From assembly GCA_049613665.1 (NCBI GenBank), contig JBMZCV010000051.1:1-29441 (forward strand): a stretch of 29,441 nucleotides of DNA, in the 5' to 3' direction. The stretch comes from JBMZCV01 sp049613665. GTDB taxonomy: Bacteria > Bacteroidota > Bacteroidia > Chitinophagales > UBA2359. Below, in pieces: positions 1 to 7,959 of the stretch. The notes under the pieces are model-generated. The model did no database searches. It worked only from the letters and a program-made list of their open reading frames with translations, and had not been told where the DNA came from. Made by a program: the position numbers and the translations under genes. Each line of letters starts with the position of its first letter. Position 1 is the stretch's first letter.

Positions 1-54
1 ATTTCTTTCTCTTATTTCTACAAAAGTTTGTACGCCTAATGGATATGCTTTCAT
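1..54 (-). CDS. 5' end of an AAA-ATPase / PD-(D/E)XK nuclease-like protein (partial)
   Basis: Only the first 18 codons are inside the window. They read MKAYPLGVQTFVEIRERN on the minus strand, starting from the ATG at 52-54, with no stop before the window edge. This closely resembles the N-terminus of the AAA-ATPase-like plus PD-(D/E)XK nuclease (DUF1703) family that is abundant in Bacteroidetes, whose members begin with a phrase like M-K-K-L-P-I-G-I-Q-T-F-x-x-I-R-E. Family function is poorly understood; members are often multicopy. The assignment rests on this short N-terminal signature alone. The gene is divergent from the M23 peptidase gene at 335. Confidence 0.65.
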   Translation of the reverse strand, partial: MKAYPLGVQTFVEIRERN

Positions 55-209
55 GGTTACTATTTTAGGTAAAGATAGTGCTTTTTTGCTATTTTTAAAT
101 ATAAAATATTTTTCAAAGTAAAAAAACATTTTGTAGTGTATAAAACAATTATAACAGGTTTATTTTTTATCTCAAAAGCCTATATCTAAATAAATACACT
201 TTTTTTTTA

Positions 210-217
210 TAATTTTG
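210..217 (+). promoter_or_regulatory. Possible Bacteroidetes -7 box (TAATTTTG)
   Basis: TAATTTTG matches the TAnnTTTG -7 element of the Bacteroidetes primary sigma factor. It lies about 118 bases before the GTG start of the M23 peptidase gene. No clear TTG -33 element is seen at the right distance, so this is a weak call. Just upstream (161-197) is a degenerate right half of repeat family A. Confidence 0.35.
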
Positions 218-334
218 CCTTTCAAAGAATGTTTCAAGATAATTTCTTTAATATCGAACAATTTATTTCTAATGTTTCACTAAATAGCCTAACATTGGGT
301 ATCTATTTTTTATTCAGCAAAGCAAACAACATAA

Positions 335-1216
335 GTGACAAATAAAAAATCAACAACTTTAGATAGATTAAAACACAAATATCGCCTCGTGATATTGAAT
401 GATGACACGCTAGAGGAAAAATTTTCTTTTCGCCTCTCAGAACTCAATATTTACATTTGGTTAAGCACGCTATTGGTGGTTTTAGTAACTTTAACAGTGT
501 TTGTCATTGTCATTACGCCACTCAAAGAATATATACCTGGATATGGCGATACAAGTATGCGACGGCATGTTTTTGAGGTAGCCGAAAGCACGGATTCGCT
601 AGAAACTGTCATTTTAAAACAACAAGCTTATATCGCTAATATTCAAAGCTTATTGGCTGGCGAAAATGGAACTATGGGACGCAGCAAAACGGAAGAGGAA
701 GAAGACAAAGGTTCGTATGCAGACTCGGTAGATTTAGGCAAAATTTCGCAAGAAGAACTCGATTTGCGTGAAGAAATAGAGCAGCAAGACAACTTCGATT
801 TGTTGGGAAGTATAGAGGCAGATCCATATTTCTCAAACAGTATGGATATGTACTTTTTCGCACCCATAAAAGGCTATGTTAGCGATGGTTTCGATACCGA
901 AAAAGAACATTTCGGCATTGATATTGTCGCACCTGAAAATGAAGCAATAAAAGCTATTGCAGATGGTATAGTTGTGTTATCGGATTGGACGCTCGAAACA
1001 GGCCACCTGTTAGCTATTCAACACCCCAACAACTTAATATCTTTTTACAAGCACAATTCGGTTTTGTTGAAAAAAGTAGGTAACTTTGTTAAAGCAGGCG
1101 ATGCCATTGCAATAATCGGAGATACTGGCGAAGGTAGTACAGGGCCACATTTGCATTTCGAACTTTGGCACAATCAAACACCTGTTGATCCTTTGAACTA
1201 TATCAATGTAAATTAA
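335..1216 (+). CDS. Membrane-anchored M23 family metallopeptidase (LytM type)
   Basis: A 293-residue protein with a short cytoplasmic N-terminus, one membrane segment at about residues 39-61, an acidic linker (about 115-160) and a C-terminal M23 domain (about 172-290). The zinc-ligand pattern is visible: H192xxxD196 and the H272-L-H274-F-E motif, with H240 as a likely additional active-site histidine. The family cleaves peptide cross-bridges of peptidoglycan in the periplasm. The start is GTG at 335; no ATG gives the membrane segment. The bactofilin gene follows directly, a pairing known from other bacteria where bactofilin localises a LytM hydrolase and so shapes the cell; that role is inferred here. 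The TAA stop is the first triplet of a repeat-family-B end motif. Confidence 0.9.
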   Translation: MTNKKSTTLDRLKHKYRLVILNDDTLEEKFSFRLSELNIYIWLSTLLVVLVTLTVFVIVITPLKEYIPGYGDTSMRRHVFEVAESTDSLETVILKQQAYIANIQSLLAGENGTMGRSKTEEEEDKGSYADSVDLGKISQEELDLREEIEQQDNFDLLGSIEADPYFSNSMDMYFFAPIKGYVSDGFDTEKEHFGIDIVAPENEAIKAIADGIVVLSDWTLETGHLLAIQHPNNLISFYKHNSVLLKKVGNFVKAGDAIAIIGDTGEGSTGPHLHFELWHNQTPVDPLNYINVN

Positions 1217-1302
1217 GTGTCAAGCTGTCACTTCAACGAAATACCCCAAAATATTTGAACAATTGCTTAAAATTGTTCGTAAAACTCAAACACACACAAC
1301 TT

Positions 1303-1803
1303 ATGTTCGGTTCAAAAAAGAAAAAAGTAGAGAATAAAGCTAAAGGCAAAACAAATAAGCAAAGTTTTGCGACTAGCCACAATCAAATCAATCAAGGCAC
1401 ACGCATTGAAGGCGAAATTACTTGCGAAAGTGATATTCGTATTGATGGAGCTGTAAATGGTTATCTGTTGGCAAAAGCAAAAGTCGTTATTGGTGAAACA
1501 GGTACTGTTTTGGGCGATATTGTGTGCGAAAATGCCGATGTTTCAGGCAAACTAGAAGGCACTATTCGTGTGAAAGATGTGTTACACTTGAAAAGTACTG
1601 CTAACATTAAAGGCGATATCATCACACAAAAACTCATTGTCGATTCAGGGGCTATTTTGAATGGAACTTGTAGTATGAAAATGGATGGCGAATTTGAATT
1701 TACATTAGACCGCATTACTCCAACCGCTTTTTTAAATCAAACTAGAGCAACAAATGGCGAAGCAACCGCAAGACCAAAAGGACAAAAAAGCACTGCTAGA
1801 TAG
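1303..1803 (+). CDS. Bactofilin (polymer-forming cytoskeletal protein)
   Basis: A 166-residue bactofilin (DUF583) with a basic N-terminal tail, a central beta-helical core of repeating Gly-rich turns (about residues 30-135, for example GTRIEGEI, GETGTVLGDI, STANIKGDI), and a disordered basic C-tail. Bactofilins polymerise without nucleotides into filaments or patches under the membrane. I chose ATG 1303: the open frame reaches back to a TTG at 1255, but that stretch contains a hairpin (1257-1278) and does not resemble the family. The last 50 bases overlap the AtpZ-like gene in another frame, so the two are translationally coupled. Gene order M23 - bactofilin - AtpZ is typical of Bacteroidetes. 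Confidence 0.9.
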   Translation: MFGSKKKKVENKAKGKTNKQSFATSHNQINQGTRIEGEITCESDIRIDGAVNGYLLAKAKVVIGETGTVLGDIVCENADVSGKLEGTIRVKDVLHLKSTANIKGDIITQKLIVDSGAILNGTCSMKMDGEFEFTLDRITPTAFLNQTRATNGEATARPKGQKSTAR

Positions 1804-1984
1804 CAGCTATGTTCGCTATTCGAGCGTAGGTTTTCAGATGATAGGCATTATATTGTTAGGCACTTTTGGTGGCATTGAGTTGGACAAGTATTGGCAATCT
1901 AGCCCTTTGTTTACGATTCTATTTGTCGTTTTGGCTGTTGTATTTGCAATGGTTATTGTGATTAGAAGTGTAACGAAAAAATAA
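1754..1984 (+). CDS. AtpZ/AtpI-like small membrane protein
   Basis: A 76-residue protein with a charged Lys-rich N-terminus and two membrane helices (about residues 25-43 and 50-70). The glycines in the first helix (LLGTFGGIELDKYW) are the hallmark of the AtpZ/AtpI family (F0F1-ATPase subunit, putative), which helps F-type ATP synthase assembly or Mg/Ca handling in other bacteria. It starts inside the 3' end of the bactofilin gene (50-base overlap, +2 frame). The ATP synthase operon that usually follows is not present here. Confidence 0.8.
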   Translation: MAKQPQDQKDKKALLDSSYVRYSSVGFQMIGIILLGTFGGIELDKYWQSSPLFTILFVVLAVVFAMVIVIRSVTKK

Positions 1985-1986
1985 GT

Positions 1987-2445
1987 TTGGCTTTCACTAA
2001 AAGCTTGACTTTCAGAGTTTTTTATTTTACTATAAAAATATATATTTTGGAAATAAGGCAAATTTTTAGGCAAATAAATATGCTGTGCATCAGCATTGGA
2101 CTGCTTTTAGCTGGTCTTCATGCTTTTAAGCTATTGGGCGATACTCCCAATTTTGTATGGATAGTTTATGTATTTTTGAGTGTATTATTATTTCTAGTAG
2201 TAGGAATAGCTGCAACTTCAAAAAATGTCGAATCACCAAGCCAGAGTTTGACTATCGTTTTGGGAGCAATGATTATAAAATTTACGATGAGTCTATTGCT
2301 TATTATTGTTTATGTAGTGTTTGCTCGGCCAGAAAATGCGTTTTTTATCATTCCTTTTTTCTTACTTTATCCTATTTATACTGCTTTTGAGGTACATTTT
2401 TTAATTCAAATATCGAAAAAAGAGACGAAAAAGATTGATAAATAG
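1987..2445 (+). CDS. Four-helix membrane protein, ATP synthase subunit I-like
   Basis: Up to 152 residues with four predicted membrane helices in the part after residue 32 (about 33-47, 58-78, 88-113, 121-143) and a short Lys-rich C-terminus. In Bacteroidetes an unnamed four-helix protein like this sits between AtpZ and atpB, and it resembles AtpI in topology. The start is uncertain: the frame opens with TTG at 1987, two bases after the AtpZ stop, and the first ATG is at 2080 (giving 121 residues). The ATG version keeps all four helices. The functional link is from position and topology, not from a diagnostic motif. Confidence 0.6.
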   Translation: MAFTKSLTFRVFYFTIKIYILEIRQIFRQINMLCISIGLLLAGLHAFKLLGDTPNFVWIVYVFLSVLLFLVVGIAATSKNVESPSQSLTIVLGAMIIKFTMSLLLIIVYVVFARPENAFFIIPFFLLYPIYTAFEVHFLIQISKKETKKIDK

Positions 2446-2479
2446 CAATATTTTTAACATTAAAGTATTTTTTTAATTT

Positions 2480-3361
2480 ATGGAAAATAAAAATGCTTAC
2501 AATATATTTTATGAAGGATTGAAAAACTATTTGCCTTCAAAATCATTACATCTCATTGCATTGCTTTTGGCAAAACATCATGTTTCGTTAAAAATAACGC
2601 CTAAAAGAAGCACAAAATTAGGCGATTATAGGCCACCTTTTGGCAAAAAAGGGCATCGTATTTCTATCAATGGCGACCTCAACCAATATGCCTTTCTCAA
2701 CACTTTGATACATGAGCTTGCACACCTAGTTACATATGAACAATATGCTCAAACCGTAAAATCTCATGGCATAGAATGGAAGCAAAACTATCAATCGTTG
2801 ATTCGTGATTTTTTGAATAAAGATATTTTTCCCACAGATTTAGAAAAAGAAATAGACAACTACATGCAAAATCCTTCTGCAAGTAGTTGTAACAACCCTG
2901 ATTTATTTTTAGCTTTTCGCAAATATAATAAGAAAAAAAGCAATACAGATGATTTTTGGATAACAAAGTTAGTAGAAGAACTAGAAGACGGAGAAAAATT
3001 TGTGTCGAAAAACAAAGTTTTTGTGAAAGAAAATAAGCTGCGAAAATGGTATAAATGCACCGAAATAGCGACAGGTAAAATCTTTCGCTTTCATCCGTCG
3101 GCAGAAGTTTTTGTAAGCGAAAAAGAATGGCTGAATGAATGGACACAAAAAATGATGCAGAAAAATGAAACACAAGTAGAAAAACCAAAAATTGCACTTA
3201 AAGATTTGCCTAAAGATAGCTTGTTTAAGATAAAAAAACGCTTTTTTGTGAAAGGGCGAAAATTGCGAACACGCTATGAGTGTAAAGAAACAATAACAGG
3301 AAGTTTATATACTGTTGGAGCAAATTATATGGTAGAAGTCGTTTCAGAAAATGGAAATTAA
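2480..3361 (+). CDS. SprT-like zinc metalloprotein
   Basis: A 293-residue protein. The N-terminal half is a SprT-like domain with the zinc motif H78-E-L-A-H82 followed by H96-G-I-E-W, the HExxH...H arrangement of SprT/Spartan-type proteins. Bacterial function is unclear; the eukaryotic relatives degrade DNA-protein crosslinks. The C-terminal half holds two similar segments (about 160-215 and 240-290), each with a D(S/G)-x-F-x-x-K, K-G/N-KLR, Y-x-C-x-E pattern; this is the repeated small domain that follows SprT in Bacteroidetes proteins. The ATG at 2480 follows a short A/T-rich gap after the AtpI-like gene. The stop TAA is the first triplet of a family-B repeat. Confidence 0.85.
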   Translation: MENKNAYNIFYEGLKNYLPSKSLHLIALLLAKHHVSLKITPKRSTKLGDYRPPFGKKGHRISINGDLNQYAFLNTLIHELAHLVTYEQYAQTVKSHGIEWKQNYQSLIRDFLNKDIFPTDLEKEIDNYMQNPSASSCNNPDLFLAFRKYNKKKSNTDDFWITKLVEELEDGEKFVSKNKVFVKENKLRKWYKCTEIATGKIFRFHPSAEVFVSEKEWLNEWTQKMMQKNETQVEKPKIALKDLPKDSLFKIKKRFFVKGRKLRTRYECKETITGSLYTVGANYMVEVVSENGN

Positions 3362-3420
3362 GTGCCAAGAAGCACCAATTAAAAATGTTAGCTCTCGCAA
3401 TTTGCAACATAAAACTTATT
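3359..3420 (-). repeat. Repeat family B, short copy on the SprT stop codon
   Basis: Reads TAAGTGCCAAGAAGCACC from the SprT stop, then (T)TAGCTCTCGCAATTTG and an end of CTTATT. Both ends match the ends of the long B copies at 3981-4082 and 23512-23615 in reverse orientation; the middle is missing. The first three bases are the SprT gene's stop codon. Confidence 0.6.
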
Positions 3421-3477
3421 CAACTCACAAACAAATCAAAAATATGAGCCTTTTTCGTTTCATTTTAAAAATATTTC

Positions 3478-3485
3478 TACCTTTG
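3478..3485 (+). promoter_or_regulatory. Bacteroidetes -7 box TACCTTTG upstream of gldC
   Basis: TACCTTTG followed by CA is a very good fit to the TAnnTTTG -7 element and its usual start site. It lies 71 bases before the gldC start. A TTTCG about 20 bases upstream is a poor -33 candidate. Confidence 0.55.
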
Positions 3486-3556
3486 CAACTATAATTTGAA
3501 ACATCAAATCTAAAATACCTTCATTCAATCATACATAAAATATATACTTTATAAAC

Positions 3557-3922
3557 ATGCAGGAACAAAAAGAAAAAGTAGAAATTGTTCGAGAAAGCGA
3601 GATAAATGTTAAAGTAGGTTTAGACAAAACTAACGTGCCTGTTTCGATGAAATGGCAAGCAAGCGATAGCCCTTATAAAAATGGTCAAAATTGCAAGGCA
3701 ATGATGCTTTCTATCTGGGACGAAGCTGCAAAACAAAGCTTACGCATAGACCTTTGGACAAAAGAAATGACGATAGAAGAAATGCAATTTTTCTTTTTCG
3801 AAACCCTTATGACTATGAGTGGTACTTACCTAAAAGCTACAAATGATGCAGAAATGTCAGAAAAAATGAAATTATTTGCTCGTGATTTTGCGATGCACAC
3901 CAAAATACATCAAAAAAAATAG
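3557..3922 (+). CDS. gldC: Gliding motility protein GldC homologue
   Basis: A 121-residue soluble protein with the GldC core: CKAMMLSIWD, SLRIDLWTKEM, and FFFETLMTMSGTYLKAT, followed by an acidic/Met-rich helix. GldC is a small cytoplasmic protein first found in Flavobacterium gliding mutants; it modulates but is not strictly required for gliding, and it is also found in non-gliding Bacteroidetes. The N-terminus (about 15 residues, charged) is longer than in the flavobacterial form. It is a single gene with its own probable promoter. gldB, which often neighbours gldC in flavobacteria, is absent here. Confidence 0.88.
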   Translation: MQEQKEKVEIVRESEINVKVGLDKTNVPVSMKWQASDSPYKNGQNCKAMMLSIWDEAAKQSLRIDLWTKEMTIEEMQFFFFETLMTMSGTYLKATNDAEMSEKMKLFARDFAMHTKIHQKK

Positions 3923-3980
3923 GCACAATATTTGGTATATCTATAATAAGTAACAACGTTTTAGAATCACTATTTATTGT

Positions 3981-4082
3981 AAATAGTCCACCAAATTTAT
4001 TTCACAAATTGCAGCGACTAATATTTTACTTCTAAAGGTGTGAGGGCAAATCGTTTTATTATTAAATGGTGCTTGGCACTTA
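3981..4082 (+). repeat. Repeat family B, long copy
   Basis: 102 bases beginning AAATAGTC...AAATTTATT and ending in the palindromic GTGCTTGGCACTTA. It aligns along its length with 23512-23615 and 16691-16796. It sits 11 bases before a family A repeat (4093-4145). Confidence 0.7.
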
Positions 4083-4092
4083 TCCTTATTTT

Positions 4093-4145
4093 GTAACTAT
4101 TTATGCTGTGACAATTTTGTTTAAAAATCCACAACTAACAGTTAC
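4093..4145 (+). repeat. Repeat family A, 53 bp form
   Basis: Starts GTAACTATTTATG and ends AACAGTTAC, so the termini form an inverted repeat. The core TGTGACAATTTTG is shared with 24242-24294 (same 53-base length), 14050-14110 and the long copies 10347-10466 and 23706-23826. It ends 23 bases before the apbE start. Confidence 0.7.
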
Positions 4146-4168
4146 CTTATTTTTAATTTTTCTTTCCC

Positions 4169-5215
4169 TTGAAACATAAAACAAAAGGTTGGCTTACATT
4201 TATTGCTACGATACTTTCAATATTTTTCATTATTGCTTGCAACAAACCCAAAAATGAATTTATTGCTTTTAATGGCCAAACTATGGGTACTTATTATGCT
4301 ATAAAGTATGTAGATAAAAATGCTAATTCTCACAAAAAAAAGGTTGATGAATTGCTAAAAACATTCAACAACTCGGTTTCTACTTATATACCTACTTCAA
4401 TTATTTCACAGGTCAATCAAGCACCTGCCGATAGTTTGATTCAAGTTGATGAATATTTTGCAAATGTTTTTCGGGCTGCAAAAGTGATATATGAAGCTAC
4501 GCAAGGACACTTTGACCCAACTGTGATGCCGCTTGTTAATTTTTGGGGATTTGGCTACGAAAAAAACAAAAAAAAGTTTGAAAACCCACCTATCGACTCC
4601 CTTCTACAATTGGTAAACTTTGATAAAGTTGTTTTATTAGACAGTTTAAGTAATGAGCATAAGAAAATATTTTTTGTCAAAAAGGATACCAACAATATTC
4701 AACTTGATTTTAGTGCCATTGCAAAAGGCTATGGTGTAGATATGATTGTCGAACTTTTGGAGAGTAAAGGCATCGACAATTATTTGATAGATATTGGTGG
4801 CGAACTTAGAGCAAAAGGCAACAACGCAAATAATAAAATCTGGCGAGTAGGCATCGACAAACCTATGGAAGATGTCAAAAAACGAGATTTGCAACAAATC
4901 ATTAGCCTACACGATAGAAGTATTGCTACTTCAGGCAATTATCGCAATTTTTATGTGCAAAATGGACAGAAATATGTGCATACTATAAATCCAAAAACAG
5001 GTTTTTCCGAAATATCTAACCTTTTGAGTGTCAGTGTTTTAGCTGAAAAATGTATGGTAGCTGATGCTTATGCAACTGCTTTTATGGTAATGGGATATGA
5101 GCAAGCACGAAATGTCGTTTTGAAAGACAATAAGCTAGAAGCATTGTTTATTTATAGTGATGCAAAAGGAGTGATTAAAACTGATTTTACGGAGGAAGTT
5201 ATGCTCATTCGATAA
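4169..5215 (+). CDS. apbE: FAD:protein FMN transferase, lipoprotein (ApbE)
   Basis: A 348-residue ApbE family enzyme that uses FAD to attach FMN covalently to a Ser/Thr of target proteins such as Nqr/Rnf subunits, outside the cytoplasmic membrane. The N-terminus is a lipoprotein signal with lipobox IIAC (Cys24). Family motifs: GQTMGTYYAIKY (36-47), D116-PTVMPLVNFWGFG, S182AIAKGYGVD, LIDIGGELRAKG (206-217), TSGNYRNFY, and the metal-binding region VAD299AYATA. The start must be TTG at 4169, because the next ATG (residue 39) would remove the signal peptide. No target flavoprotein is encoded nearby. Confidence 0.93.
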   Translation: MKHKTKGWLTFIATILSIFFIIACNKPKNEFIAFNGQTMGTYYAIKYVDKNANSHKKKVDELLKTFNNSVSTYIPTSIISQVNQAPADSLIQVDEYFANVFRAAKVIYEATQGHFDPTVMPLVNFWGFGYEKNKKKFENPPIDSLLQLVNFDKVVLLDSLSNEHKKIFFVKKDTNNIQLDFSAIAKGYGVDMIVELLESKGIDNYLIDIGGELRAKGNNANNKIWRVGIDKPMEDVKKRDLQQIISLHDRSIATSGNYRNFYVQNGQKYVHTINPKTGFSEISNLLSVSVLAEKCMVADAYATAFMVMGYEQARNVVLKDNKLEALFIYSDAKGVIKTDFTEEVMLIR

Positions 5216-5236
5216 TTTTTTTTAGCTTCAAATACC

Positions 5237-6787
5237 TTATTTCAATAACTCGTTTATATCATCTATCAAACTAAAATCGCCAGGAGGTTTGGCGTGTTCT
5301 GCTACTATGTTTCCAGCTTTATCTATCAAAACATGACGTGGCAAGCTTGTAAGTATTAATGTTCTGGAAGCATCTTCGTGAAAATTCCTATTCATCAAAT
5401 AATGCTCTCCTGTAACATTGTGTTTTCTAATAGCACGTTTCCATTTACTTTTTTTGCTATCGGAAGACAAGTGCAAAAACACAACATCTTTATTCCGAAA
5501 AGTTTGCTTTACACGCTGCATAGACGGCATTTCCATTAAACAAGGCTTGCACCACGAAGCCCAAAAGTCTATATAAACAACCTTTCCTTTATACTTTTGC
5601 ATTAATTTGTGGAAAGTCATAGAAGACTTTTTTTTCATAATATGCAGGTTTGCTCCCTTTGGCATAGGTGCAGATAAAGCATTTTCTAACTTCTTGTATT
5701 GCTTCGCAACTATTGTTTTTAACTTATTATTATTGTTTGAGGTTGTAAAATCCCTATAATATTCTGGCAAATCACTTGTTTCTGTGTTTATCATATTGAC
5801 AGCCAAAATAGCTAAAGCATGGTGCAAAATTTGGCCAGAAAATTGTTGTTTTGCAAAATTATAGGCTTGCTTTACCCAACTTATAGGTTGTTTTTTTACT
5901 TCTTGCATTGTTTCTGTTCGCAAACACAAATGACGCAAATGATTGTCCAAAAATGTCAAATATTGGTTGGAATGATATATATTTTCGTCCAGATTCGTTA
6001 ACTTCTCACTAGCAAAAGCCAAATACATATCTTCGCCATTGTCATTTTCTTCATTTTTATGAAAAAAGTAGGTGCTTATGCGATTGGCAAAACGATAGTT
6101 TGTTTCATTGGCCATCAATTCAAAAAAAGTGGGCGAAAGCTGCTGACATTCCCAATAGTTATTTAAAAAATATACCTCCTCTTGACGCACTTTTTCACAA
6201 TACTGTTTAAATTGTTCAACATTTCGTGCCAATTTCATTTGAGCAAGGTGTTCAATTTTTCGATTTTCTGTTTCAAACTTTCGTCCAAAAGCTTGCAAAA
6301 AACGGTTTTCAGCAGACACATTTCCTCTATATCGCACTGTTTTTAGCATTGGATAGCTATCAAACTTGAGTGATAAGGTATCTCCTATTTGCAAAAAAAT
6401 GGGTAGGTTTTGGTCATTGTAAACGCAACGAAAAAGCATTGCTTGTGTTAGCGAAATAGTTAACGAAAAATTCCCATATTTATCTGGAATTATCTCATAA
6501 TTTTCAGTAGCAAACAGTAGGTTTTCAGCCTCAAAAACAATAGCTGTTTCCGAAAAATTTTCGCCATTTTTCGTTGCTATCGGATTATCAATTTTGCCTT
6601 TTATAAAAGCCGTAGTAGGCAATGCTATCTTTTTTTGAACAACGCTCGTATCTTTTTTTGGCTTTATTGAAACAGCATCTAGCTTTTTGTTTTTAGCGTG
6701 CAACAAGGAAGTAGTAAGTGCTTCACGAGGTATATTTTCGCAACTGATAGCTAATAAACAGACAATTATACATAAAATCTTATTCAT
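5237..6787 (-). CDS. TlpA-like thioredoxin-domain lipoprotein
   Basis: A 516-residue protein with a lipoprotein signal (LAISC, Cys16). The N-terminal region (about 60-165) looks like the beta-rich DUF4369-type domain common before thioredoxin folds in this phylum; a long helical middle follows (about 165-380). The C-terminus (about 390-516) is a TlpA/AhpC-TSA type thioredoxin fold with the redox motif W412-C413-K-P-C416 and the cis-proline region SLPRHVLIDKAGNIV. It probably reduces or oxidises thiols of exported proteins at the periplasmic face. Single gene, convergent with apbE (21-base gap). Confidence 0.85.
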   Translation of the reverse strand: MNKILCIIVCLLAISCENIPREALTTSLLHAKNKKLDAVSIKPKKDTSVVQKKIALPTTAFIKGKIDNPIATKNGENFSETAIVFEAENLLFATENYEIIPDKYGNFSLTISLTQAMLFRCVYNDQNLPIFLQIGDTLSLKFDSYPMLKTVRYRGNVSAENRFLQAFGRKFETENRKIEHLAQMKLARNVEQFKQYCEKVRQEEVYFLNNYWECQQLSPTFFELMANETNYRFANRISTYFFHKNEENDNGEDMYLAFASEKLTNLDENIYHSNQYLTFLDNHLRHLCLRTETMQEVKKQPISWVKQAYNFAKQQFSGQILHHALAILAVNMINTETSDLPEYYRDFTTSNNNNKLKTIVAKQYKKLENALSAPMPKGANLHIMKKKSSMTFHKLMQKYKGKVVYIDFWASWCKPCLMEMPSMQRVKQTFRNKDVVFLHLSSDSKKSKWKRAIRKHNVTGEHYLMNRNFHEDASRTLILTSLPRHVLIDKAGNIVAEHAKPPGDFSLIDDINELLK

Positions 6788-6852
6788 ATGTATTATTAGT
6801 AAAGTGAGTATAGAATAGTGTATTTGACTGACTAAAACAGCATTTATTCATG

Positions 6853-6860
6853 CAAAGTTA
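6853..6860 (-). promoter_or_regulatory. Bacteroidetes -7 box TAACTTTG for the TlpA-like gene
   Basis: On the minus strand this reads TAACTTTGCA, a close match to TAnnTTTG plus start site, about 65 bases before the TlpA-like start codon. No clear -33 element. Confidence 0.5.
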
Positions 6861-6917
6861 GCAACTTTTTTTTATGAAATGCTTTTTAGGTCATAAGAAT
6901 ATTTCGCTCACATAAAA

Positions 6918-6952
6918 AAAAGCATTGCCAAAAATTATTTGACAATGCTTTT
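6918..6952 (-). terminator. Rho-independent terminator after the Spy-like gene
   Basis: Minus-strand reading: AAAAGCATTG, a loop that can extend the stem (CAAA/TTTG), then CAATGCTTTT followed by further T residues. It lies about 50 bases beyond the stop of the 7004-7852 gene. Confidence 0.75.
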
Positions 6953-7003
6953 GCATTATGAATAAATACCTGCCTAAACTTATGTTATGGCAATATTATT
7001 TAC

Positions 7004-7852
7004 TTATTTATTTTTCTTTCTATTCTTTGTTTTTTGCTTCAATTTAGCAGCTTGTTCTGGAGTTAGTTGAGCTGCAATAGCTTCTTTACTTGTACGTCTA
7101 ATTTCATCTTGTTTCTCCATTTCTGTAAACATATTAGTATATTCTTTTGCAATATGACTATTTTGTTTTATGTTTAGGCTAATTTTTTTATCCAAAAATT
7201 TTGTAAACATCAATGCTTTTTCACTTGGTGAAGGTTCGCTATTTTTACCTATCAAACTTTTAGATGTTTCAAGTTGTTCAGGCGTTAATATGGCTGAAAG
7301 TTGTTTTTTGTAGCTTTCTCTTATTTGTTTGCCTTTGCCTTTCAAGCTAATTAGCTCACGTTTGTCAGTTGCTGTTTCACGTTTGTCACGCAACTCTTCC
7401 AGAGTCACAAATAATTCTTTATTCAAGTTTACAACTTTGCTATATTGGCCTCTATCTAAGCCCAAAGCTTCATTCATTTTGCTACTACGCATTTCGGCTT
7501 TGTCAGTAGGAGTCAATTTAGGGTGTTCCTTAAAAGCTGCTTTTTGTTCATCTGTCAAAACACTTCCAATACTTGTCATTGCACTTTTTCGGGCTGCTCG
7601 ATTAGCAATTTTTGTATTGATAATATTGATGTTATTTTTATATATAACACTATATTGTTCTTTTGTTAAAGTAATTTCTTTATTCAAAGCATCGGTTAAA
7701 GCTTTTGCTTTTTCTTCAGGAGTTTTTTTAGACTTATCTGCTTTTTCTGCTTTTGTAAAAGTTGCTTTCTGTTTGGCAGTACTGCCTCGCTGTGCATAGG
7801 TGTTTTGTGCAAACAAGCCCATGATAGCTAATGCTAAAAATAATCGTTTCAT
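7004..7852 (-). CDS. Exported Spy/CpxP-like repeat protein, function unknown
   Basis: A 282-residue protein with a signal peptide (MKRLFLALAIMGLFAQNTYAQ, cleavage near residue 21). The mature part is Lys-rich and mostly helical. It consists of three similar units (about 45-115, 115-205, 208-275), each with a KI/LxLxxxQ phrase and closing in LT(P/D)EQ (LTDEQKAAF, LTPEQLETS, LTPEQAAKL). The LTxxQ motif recalls the Spy/CpxP periplasmic chaperone family, and small exported proteins with it are common in Bacteroidetes. Chaperone activity is only suggested by this motif. Single gene with its own terminator. Confidence 0.65.
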   Translation of the reverse strand: MKRLFLALAIMGLFAQNTYAQRGSTAKQKATFTKAEKADKSKKTPEEKAKALTDALNKEITLTKEQYSVIYKNNINIINTKIANRAARKSAMTSIGSVLTDEQKAAFKEHPKLTPTDKAEMRSSKMNEALGLDRGQYSKVVNLNKELFVTLEELRDKRETATDKRELISLKGKGKQIRESYKKQLSAILTPEQLETSKSLIGKNSEPSPSEKALMFTKFLDKKISLNIKQNSHIAKEYTNMFTEMEKQDEIRRTSKEAIAAQLTPEQAAKLKQKTKNRKKNK

Positions 7853-7897
7853 TTTCTGTTTAATTTAAATTGTGTAAAAGTATATTTGTTGTATTAA

Positions 7898-7940
7898 GTG
7901 TTAGGAGCGATTTATACTACAAATTGTGGAAGCTAATAAA
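7898..7940 (+). repeat. Repeat family B fragment
   Basis: The stretch TTTATACTACAAATTGTGG plus AAGCTAA matches the left part of the B copies (TTTATTCTACAAATTGTGG, AAGCTAA). The right part is missing. It lies just upstream of the Spy-like gene and next to the family C repeat. Confidence 0.45.
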
Positions 7941-7959
7941 TATACTGTTTCAATACATT

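Noticed and set aside
1255..1302. TTG-started N-terminal extension of bactofilin
   Set aside because: Contains a hairpin (1257-1278), does not resemble bactofilin, and a good ATG lies at 1303.
2730..3197. 155-residue minus-strand open frame inside the SprT-like gene
   Set aside because: It lies opposite conserved SprT sequence; composition (Phe/Leu/Ser-rich) is typical of an antisense shadow.
7329..7799. 156-residue plus-strand open frame inside the Spy-like gene
   Set aside because: Its hydrophobic look comes from reading Lys/Glu codons backwards; the minus-strand protein has a signal peptide and repeats.
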